DNA of 64,000 nucleotides, from assembly GCA_035048485.1 (NCBI GenBank), contig CM068586.1, forward strand, positions 33,730,563 through 33,794,562, in the 5' to 3' direction. Within the stretch, counting starts at the first letter, position 1. Each line of letters opens with the position of its first letter. This document shows, piece after piece, positions 50,059-61,000 of the stretch. Source of the stretch: Pteria penguin (taxonomy: Eukaryota > Mollusca > Bivalvia > Pterioida > Pteriidae). The position numbers and the translations under genes are program-made. The notes below the pieces were generated by a model, which was given only the letters and a program-made list of their open reading frames with translations, had not been told where the DNA came from and did not search any database.

Positions 50059-51420
50059 ACAATAAACAAATCAGATTCATTCTTGACCATTTAATTCCTT
50101 TCCAACATGTTTTATATTCTCAGAAATTGGATTATTATGTCTGCACTATTTCTCAGCATCTCTAAACTTCTACCGCAGTGGGGTGGATATTGACGTCACA
50201 GTTAAGAAAAAGCAGAAAATTATGTCGTCAGAGAAAGAATTTCTTCGATGAGATATACCACTAATTTTTAAACCAATCAAAATGTGTGTTGCATGTAAAA
50301 TTAAATGATTACAAAATAATCTCAAACAAACAAATGGACAATGCCATAATATATTATGCCTCATCTGATGAATGGCAGATGAAAATTTTCTACATCAAAA
50401 TGGTATGTAAGAGAAGCAGTCTTCATCTTGAATATACCAAATATCATTGATTGTCAAAGGTACCATAAAATTGATTTTAATCATATGCAAAACTGTACAA
50501 TTTCCATAAACAATATAAAATATATAACAAATGCATTTTTGTATTTTTCCACATATAAAAGTATCTAAAAAAAAACAGAACAATAAATACAATAACAATA
50601 ACATGAATAAATACAAGTACATGTATATTGCTATAACATGGGACTGATCTTACAAAATGGTTGTCTAAAGGCAGGATGGACAGATGGACACCTTCAAATA
50701 TACACCTTTATCACTGTTCATGAGTCTGACTGGAGTGATATACATGCTAAAAATGCCTATTTAAAAAACATATCGATCAATACTGGGCATCATCCCTAAC
50801 AAGTGTCATCACAATATTTATGGTGGTACTAATTCAAAGAGATAAAATAAATCATAACTATTATACAATTATTACAGATCCTGATTGTTTGTTGGCATTT
50901 ATTCTGTGTATGGATCACTGTGAAAACATGAGAATCAGTAACACTGATGATTTGAAACATGACCTGAATGTCCAGAAATTCATAATCTATCAATATGATA
51001 AGAAGCTGTGACCATGACTTTCAAAATGAGGACTGTAGTGACCATGGTCCAAAAAGGTCCAAAAATGTTGGTCTTATGCAACATCTGTACAAAGTACACT
51101 GAGTGTATCATTAAGATTCACAAAAGTGTCTAACAGATGAGCTCAGAGGATAAGATGAATGGACACAAAGACTATGCAGAAACCATAAGCTCTACCCAAA
51201 TATTTTTGAGGATCATAAAGTTCAATGTCATTCCCATAGTAATTATGCGAGGCTCTGCTGACAGCAAATGACAATAAATGAGAAAGAGAATGTAGTCAAC
51301 CAAAATATTCTACAACAACAATTTCCAAGACTGTCAAATTTTCTTCAAACTTTCTTTAAGATATGAAGAACAATGTACAATTATACCATAATTATTGAAT
51401 GTCACAATGGTTTAATTGTT

Positions 51421-51779
51421 GTTTAATGCTACACAAGAACAATGTTACCTATATAGCGGTGGCTAGTGTTTAGTGGTGGAAAGAAGCACCACACCAGGAT
51501 TATTTCACCTATATGTTGGCAGCCTGTGTTTAGTGGTGGAGAATAACACCACACCAGGATTATTTCACCTATATGGTGGTGACCAGTGTTTAGTGGTGGA
51601 GAGTAACACTACACCAGGATTATTTCACCTACATGGTGGTGACCAGTGTTTAGTGGTGGAGAATAACACCACACCATGATTATTTCACCTATATGGTGTA
51701 AGCCTGTGTTTAGTGGTGGAGGATAACACCACACCAGGATCATTTCACCTATATGGTGGTGGTCAGTGTTTAGTGAATA
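51421..51779. repeat. 60-bp minisatellite, about 6 units
   Basis: Units are in exact 60-bp register (AACACCACACCAGGATTATT, TCACCTATATGGTGGTGACC, AGTGTTTAGTGGTGGAGAAT). It lies 0.3-0.7 kb beyond the galactosyltransferase stop, possibly in its 3' UTR. Confidence 0.85.
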
Positions 51780-52082
51780 TGAAAGACACCATACATGTAC
51801 AAGAAATATTTTACCAAAATAGCAGCCTATATGCTAGCAGACCTTCTCACTCTAATTGGTAATAAAACCAACACTTAAAAGAAATGAAGGGTTACAGTAG
51901 GGTCCAGATCAACACCTGTATGTTATAAAAATGAACCATATTGGAGAAAAATATATCCTAGTTAGTACTTGAACTTCTATTCTTTGTATATGTATCACTT
52001 ACAACCTCCTAAATTTTATACAAGAGGTAGCTTTGTTAAATGACTCCATAAAATGTTATGATTACATAACAAAGGAAATTTT

Positions 52083-55000
52083 TCATACATTAAATGGAGA
52101 TTTAAATTTATCATTTATTGGACCTCTTTTGACGGAGAACACATCTCTTATATCTGTTGGTGTCTTACGACCGTAGACGCTGGTCCTGTACAGAAGATGG
52201 TGCACTAAAATCATGGTGGGGCCATCTACATGATGAAAGCTTACCATAAACTGACTACAGCAACCTGCCCCCTGTGAAAAGATCGACACAATAAGTAATA
52301 CATAAATACCTCTAACCCAAAAAAAAAGCACTATTATTGTACATGGACAAAAAATTAAAGTTTCAGAAATAAATTTTTTTCAAACATGACATTGAAGGTC
52401 AATCACACTTTTATGAAGTAACCTGTCCAAATATTGAACTTAGATTTCTGATTGATTGATTGATTATTGTTTTATGTCACTCCACGAATATTTCACGTAT
52501 ATGGTGACGGCTTCTGCCTGATGCGGAGCATACAAATTTTGACCTTTGCAATGGACCCACCCGAAGCAGTGAGGGATCTTTAACGTTCCATGCATACCAA
52601 GACACGGGGCCTCGGTTTTCACTGTCTCATTCAAAAGAAATGACACTGGCATGACCAGAGCGGGACTCGAACCCCGGCCTCCTGATTAGGAGTCCGACGC
52701 GATACCACTAGGCCATGCCGGTGTAGGATTGAATTTGGACCCCATTGAATTTAGACCCACCGGGTCTAAATTCAACGGGCTGTGATCAAGATTCCACAGA
52801 TTTTTCATGTTGAATTGTGACCCTAGAGACGGGGGGTCATTGTATTACGACCCTACCCACGGATAAAATTTTGACCCGCCCTTGAATTATGACCCCACCT
52901 TCACAGTTTCAGCTTACTGTGTAGACATAGATACAAATCTATCCATTTCCTCCTGAAAATGTAAAACACAAAGAAATTGGTACTACGTCACTTTGGTAAT
53001 CACAAAAGAGTACCACAATGGACATCAATTCCTCCCTATTGCCATACCGCCCGCAATGAGGTTAGGGGTATACTAGAATCACCGTGTCTGTCTGTCCATC
53101 CGTCCGTCTGTCTGTCTGTCTGTCTTTCTGTCTGTCTGTCGCCCATGCTTTAAAGTTCCTGTGTCATGATACAAACTGAATACTAGTATGTAAAATTGTA
53201 AAATAAGGAAGTAAACATCCACATTTCTGTTTAATCAAAGTTAGTAAAGCCAAAAGTAAAGGCAAATTAAACTTCAATAAAATATAAATTTATTGACTTC
53301 TTATTATAATACATGTAATAATAAAGTCTTCACCGGAACAAATAAAAAAAGAAAAAGAATAAAGTCAATTCTGTGATGATGATTCATACATTTGCATACA
53401 CTTGCTCATAATTACACGTGCAACATATATAGAAAAGCCTACATGTACCTCGAAACGAGCCATGGATGACCGAATGCGTCGTTAACCTTATAATGAGCGA
53501 CAGAAGATACGAACCAGCGACCTTCCGATCAAGAGTCCGATACGCTAACCACTCATGGAGGTTTTTTTTGTTGTACTTTTAAAAGCTATAACATATTTTA
53601 ATAGTATAAGGATTTTTCGATTAGGGTTCTTATTTATGGTGGGTAGTATATCTTAAATGTAAATGTTATCATTATTACCTATATGTGTCCAACATGCAGT
53701 CGGGTATATGGACAATGTAACTTTTCTATTTGTCTACTTCCTGTCTGAAACCACTGCAGTGAGTTCAACGACACTTCACAGAAAGCAAATAACCAAAGTC
53801 CCCACCATGTTTGTTAATGTCAGTTAGTTCGCTTCAGGGGTGGAACCAGGAGATGGGGACAGTATAGGTTGCAGAATAGGCAGTTCTTGGCAACTCTTTT
53901 TTTTTTTCTTTACAACAGCAGAATCAGATGCCGACGACAATTTACGAAATGCATCGGAACTACATGTATCTCAAAATTGTAAAAAAAAAAAAAAAAAAAT
54001 ACAAAATTCTTTCTTGTATTCTTTATCTTAATTGGCATATTTTGCACATTTGCTTACGGTACTGAAGTGAACGATTTATATCCTCTTGGCCTCATGTTTA
54101 TTAGGAATGAACTCTATCGATTTTGTCTTTCAATTGTCGCAATTGTTTTATTGTGCCAAAATTTCTTAAATACGTCCAGAAAAAATACCAATATCTATGA
54201 TATTTCACTTGTGATGCCATTTTAAAATGTTAATTTGTTTTTCTTTCTTTAATTTTATGCAATTAATCGGTAAAATATATTTCTCGTGTCATTCTCTATC
54301 ATAAACGGTGTTCCAATTTTATTTTTGTACATGTACTTGAATTTTAATATCTACATATAGGAACAGTCACATTTCAACGTTGAATTATGACCCGGGTCAT
54401 TATCCAATGTTAAATTATGACCCGAGTCATATCTATGTTAATATACTTCGCAATATCTGAACTCTTAACCTACTTGTCTTTGATCAAATATATGCGTCTT
54501 TATGTCGGTTTAAGTACACAATGACATCTTTTAAAGGGCAGGTAGGTAGGGTCATGATTTTACGTTGAATTATGACCCGGGTCATTATTCCACGTTGAAT
54601 TATGACCCGGGTCAATATTCCACGTTGAATTATGACCCGGGTCATTATTCAATGTTAAATTATGACCCGGGGTCATGATACAATGTGGAATTTGGACCTG
54701 TCGGCGGATTTTTTATCCGTGGAATTTTGACTCAAATTGGTGTCAAAATTCAACAGTGTGATCAAAATTCAACGGCCAAGGCGGGTCATAATTCAACGAA
54801 AAATCCATTGAATATGGACCCGGGGTCAATATTCAATGGGGGGGGTCCAAATTCTATCTTACACCGGCTTTCTTAGATTTCTGACATCCCAGATCAAGAT
54901 ATTTGTATAAAACATAAATGCCCAAACAAGGAATGTCCAAGTTCATTTTCGAAAACCCAAAAGTTGTTAAATGTCATTTATTCAAAACTTTTGGTACCAA

Positions 55001-58000
55001 TGGGAAAGTCATATCACAAGGAATACACCTGTACAATACAACAACCCTATCTCTAGCCTCCCAAAAGGTATGGTGAATAATAAAGTTTGTGGATAGACAA
55101 ATAAGCAGATTGACACACACTGACAGACCAGACAGAATAGGTTACCCCTGAATTTCAGATGTTGGTGATATAAAAAGCATCAAATCAATACATCAACTCT
55201 CCCCTGCACTATCACAGTAAAGTGTGCTGCCCTTTGTCAGGTAAAAAAATTGCAGTAATGTTAAAACTGTATATTACATTCTATATGATAACTTCATGTT
55301 TACAAAGACTGACAGGAAACAATAGTGGATAGTTTGTACCTTTTTCACTTCATTTTGTGCATAGAATACCAGGAATGAGGGATATGTTCCCCAGATATGC
55401 TGCCATATCTTATCAGTGTGAAACGTCTCCCGACTAAATTTATCAAGTGAACTCAAAACAGGTACATTGGCTCTCTGAAAAAAGAACAAAGAAAACAAAA
55501 TAGGTACATTGGCTCTCTGAAAAAAAGAATAAAGAAAACAAAATGGGTACATTGGTTCTCTGAAAAAAGAACAAAGAAAACAAAATAAGTACTTGTAAGT
55601 ACAATCTCTACCCTCCAGATAGAAAGTAAAAGAAGAATGTGCCAGCATGGCTCCTGAAGAATTTGTCAGCATACTTGTTGAAGAATGTTCCAGCATATCA
55701 GCTGAAGAATGTGCCAGCATACCTGCTGAAGAATGTGCCAGCATACCTGCTGAAGAATGTGCCAGTGCCAGCATACCTACTGAAGAATGTGCCAGCATAC
55801 CTGCTTAAGAATGTGCAAGCATACCTGCATTCCTGCTGAAAGATGTTCAAGGATACCTGCTGAAGGATGTTCTGGCATACCTGCTTAAGGATGTGCCAGC
55901 ATACTTGCTTAAGGATGTGCCAGCATACCTGCTGAAGGATGTTCTGGCATATCTACTAAGGAATGTGCAGGCATACCTGCTGAAGGATGTGCCAGCATAC
56001 CTGCTGAAGTTTAGCCAGTTTTCACCAGACATTTCTATGACTCAGTATGTACCAAAACCCATACATGTGAAAAAATCATAGCATGATGATAAACAACATA
56101 CAATTAATTACTCCCTTTGAGGGTAATATGGCAAACTGATGACCCAAGACTTTGCACTCGGGGTCATCAATTTGCCATATTGACCTCATAGGGTGTAACT
56201 GATTGTTTTATTATACCAAAATTTTATATATCACACCTGGTATTGTTGATGTACATGTAAACACACAAGTTATCACAGCAGCTATAGTCCATTGAACAGT
56301 TACAGATGAAATGTATTTAGAGTCTGTATCTGATGTGTGCGATCGCCACCATATTGGATTTCTACGCCTGTCATATTTGGCGGTCATGAATATTAATGAC
56401 CCGTTCATTACATGTATTTCATTTTCCGGTCAATAGTTATCACGTGGTGTATTTTGAGTCATAAGTCATTTTTAATGTTTCATTATGAACCTATCAGAAT
56501 CCTAAAATCTTAATACATGTAGAGGTATAATAATAACTAATAAATGGAAGCAAATCATTTGTTTTATGTTAAACACTAGATTAGGACTCTGTAGGGAAAG
56601 CCTTCGTCAGTTACACTAACACACCTTCGCAATTTCCTTGACCAAGATTTGAACCTGAACTCAACAAAGGTGAGAAAATACAGTGAGGAGTTCCAGAGTG
56701 ACACTCCCTCAAAAAAGTATGATTTTCTATTTTATATTCATCATCATTATTATTACTACATAATTTACCCATATGAATGAACTAGTATGAATGAACTAGT
56801 ACAGTGAATGTTTGCAAGTTTTGATTATGAACAAAAATGTAAACCATTATCACAAGCTTTTTCTTAAATGAGATATCCAAATTTGTTTGGTTTTACTATT
56901 TAAAGTCAAAAAGAAAAATGATATGCCAAGAACCCCAGTAAAATAGAATCTGGACATAACTGAATGTTTAATGATACATCAAACTTTAAGAAACATCCTG
57001 AGGGCATCTTAACATGTAGAAATAATGCGTCATATTTCTACATATATTCTAATTAAATTCTTACCAGTAGATAGACCTTCTGATGACATTCTTACCAGTA
57101 GACACCCTCCATTGACATTATTACCTGTAGACACATTCTAATGACATTCTGACCAGTAGCAAACATTGACATCCCTACCCGATGACACATTCTGATGACA
57201 TTTGTACCAGTGGACACCTCCCAGTGACATCTTTACCTGTTGAAACATTCTGATGACATTCTTACCACTAGAAACCACTAACATCCTTACCTGTAGACAC
57301 ATTCTGATGACATTCTTACTAGTAGAAACCACTGACATCCTTAACTGTAGACATATTCTGATGACATTCTGAACAGAGGACACCCACCACTGACATCATT
57401 ACCTGTAGACATATTCTGATGACATTCTGACAAGTGGACACTTTCTATTGACATCCTTACCTGTGGACATATTCTGATGACATTCTGACCATTGCACACC
57501 TCCCATTGACATCTTTACCTGTAGACACATTCTGATGACATTCTTACCACTAGAAACCACTAACATCCTTACCTGTAGACACATTCTGATGACATTCTGA
57601 CCAGTGGAACCTTCCATTGACATCCTTACCTGTAGACACATTCTGATGACATTCTGACCAGTGGGCACCTTCCATTGACATCCTTACCTGTAGACACATT
57701 CTGATGACATTCTTACCAGCAGAAACCATTAACATCCTTACCTGCAGACACATTCCAATCTGTACATCCTCCACGGCGCCATCCATCTTACACCTGCCCT
57801 TATTGAAGCCCTCCTCCACTAGCTGTCTAAGACCTTGTCGACTGATCACATATCCTGCACCACCAGACATATATCCTTGTTCCATATATGTCTTGAAGTG
57901 GTAGCCTAGGTAACCAGGAGAGTTACTGTCATGATGGGAAAGAAGGAAACGGATGTTTTCCATGACAACATAAGTATCATCATCAGCTTTCAGGAACCAA

Positions 58001-61000
58001 TCATAGTCATGAATAAAGTTTGCATACACATGTGTAAAGCTGTAGCGTACTTTGCCAATGAGGTGTGATTTACTTTCTGAGAACATACAAGTTGATAAAA
58101 TGTCTTTATGACGTTTGTCTGGACAGAGGGCATATAGTACTTTGTTACAACGACCAGCCCAGGTAGCATTCACAATGCTCACTTGACTCCTCAAATGGGA
58201 TGGAACAGTTAAAATGATACACAAAACTTTCACTTGATGGAATAATCTATCTGCTGCTGTTTTGTCTACATATACTGCAAAACAAACAAAACAGGACTGA
58301 TAAAAGCATTCCCTATCCATAACCTTGAATTTTGTTTTCACCTTCAGTTAATTAATAATGACTTCAAAAATAACTATACTAAACTCCACTGGAAAGCACA
58401 TAAATCCTTTAAATGTCTAAAGTAACATTTCATAAGAATCAAAATACATTACACATATATTCTGTCAATAGATGATATGATCAAAACTTGTCAGAACATG
58501 ATCAAATGAGATATCTGGGTCTTGCCATACATCAAACCAAGACAATCTTTTATTTAAAAAAATTAATTGCTCAGATATACAAGATTTAAGTTTATATCAA
58601 TAATTATTCATTGCCTCATATATAATTAACCTTGGATTCATAATGTTTATAACCATGAGGTACTTTATCTTTGTTAGGCAGAACAGATGTTAATGTATTT
58701 TGTAAAACTTGAGCCATCATAGTGCATTTAGCTACATGCAGGTGCTTGATTCATGACCATGAAGTCCAAGGTTCAAGTCCCAACTGTGATTTGTCCGTGT
58801 CCTGTCTTTTAGACGAGACAATGAAAAAAGAGGCCATGTGTCATGGTTGACATAGCAAATAAAAGATGCCTCGCTGCTTGGGTGGGTAGATCTAAATTCT
58901 GGGCATTGCATCAGGCAGATGCTGTCACCATACAAGTGCAACACTCTTGGCGTTACATACAGAAAGATTCAAACAAGGAAACAAACTATAATCAAAGTAC
59001 TTATAGCACAAATAGACAGGGACCAATACTGGTCTTAATTTAAAAGTAAAAAATGTTTTAAACTTTTAGTGTAACACATATCATCATATCTACAGTAGAA
59101 TATCAGGATCTCTTAGTGATTTAATTGTTGACCACACTGTCAGACAGAAATGTACCTCAGACACCTAAGTCTGCAAACAAGACATTATTACATAACTTGA
59201 CAACAGACTGATGGAACTAAGCCATATCCTGAGGTATTGAAATGAGCATACACTATCTAGCTGAATTTCGTTATTTGTAGCTGACCCAATCCCAAAATTC
59301 ATTCAAATCACAAACGGTTAAATAACGCTGACCCTATCTACAAATAGAATTCATATCACAGAAATAGATGCGCTGTGCCATCTGGCTAAGACTGCTCAAT
59401 CGCAACTATTCAGCCATTTCCATAATGGATAAATTATGCGCATTCTTACACAGAATTGTAATCTTGTATAGTCTCCATGTGTAATCGTTTTTATTACAAC
59501 TTTACATGTACATCAAAGTACATGCATTCATAAATAAATAGATACTATTTGAATTTTCGTAATCACAATTTCTAGCTCGGTGTTGGTATTAAGCGAAAAA
59601 TAAGATGCATTTTCCATACTATATCTTGGCGTAGATTTGAAGATAGAGATGCTAACATCTCAACATTAAAACAACCAAATCACAAAAGATGTGGACAATT
59701 TTTGTCCCTGTCTAGAAGCTAAATCTGCAAATTGTGTATTACAGTAATTTAAACAATAGACCTCCATGTGAAAAATGAATTTTCAGTATTGTTTTAAATT
59801 CAATAACTTTAACTCTACGTACTAGTTGATTCATCTGCATACTCCTCTGCCAATTTCTGTAAGTCAATGGGATAAAACTTGTTACGAATCCAGAATGTAA
59901 AATCTGAAATTCATACAAAGATTCATCTGTAATTTGTTTATAATAATTTTCTATTTACAATAACACACTTCTGTATCCCTAATTTACTGACAGTCATATT
60001 CCTTTCATCTCGTAATTATAACCCTTTCCCAATTTGTTACCTAGTTACAATGTATATTAAGATCTTAAATGGACATTTGTATATAATTATTCTGAATACT
60101 GCCTACAGAGAAAATAAACAATATCTACTCAAATATGACAGACAAAAATCCATGCATGGTTTAAAATGATCTGAATTCTATGATTTAAACTTCAATGTTT
60201 ATTCATAGTTGCAGAAATTTCATGTTTTTGTTTTCAATGTTGACCTTACATGTTTTCCATATTTTCACTTTTAATTGTTATGACAATGGCCTGTGACATT
60301 TGGTTTTAAAATTCAATAGGCATTTCACTCTCATTTTTGACATATAATATCCAAATTTGGCCCCAAGGTTATAAAACTTTTACCATGCTCAACTCAAACT
60401 CCATGCTCAAACTCTGAGAACATGCTCAGTAGAGATTGCTACTAGAGTTTGACATTGGTAGAGGTTATAGATGTTTTGAGCATGGGTTTGAAGAAGGTAT
60501 TTACCAATCTTAAATATTTAAGCATGCGCTCAAACTGTAAGGAGTTTTATAACCTTATTTTTTTAAGGTGATCTCATATTTGACCATGGGATCTGAGAAT
60601 CTGAGCACGGAGAATGTCAAAACGATTATAACTTCGGGCCTTGCTTTGAATATGATATATAATGCTTGAGTTATCATCTAGAAACCATATGTTAATCATA
60701 TTTCCTTTCAAAGTTCTGACATCTTTTACCTTTTGACATCAAAAGCAATACACATCTTCCTCTTTTCACAATTAAGTATATATCCAAATGTGTTTTGAAT
60801 CTGATGTATTGTACATGAGTTATTTGCCAGAACCATGTTTTACTATATTTGCAATCTATTCAGTTACCTTGACCTTTGATCTTTTGACCTAAAATTCAAT
60901 AGGATCTTATATCATCCTCCTCTCCTCATAACTAAATATATATTCAAATTTGATTTAAATCTGATGTATGGAACATGAGTCCAGAAAATATGTTTTACCA

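Larger units (their letters stand above)
46412..52082. other. Intergenic between the convergent lyase and galactosyltransferase genes
   Basis: No gene recognised. Contains the 85-bp and 60-bp minisatellites, two fold-back MITEs and AT-rich unique sequence. The right part probably includes the galactosyltransferase 3' UTR. Confidence 0.55.
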
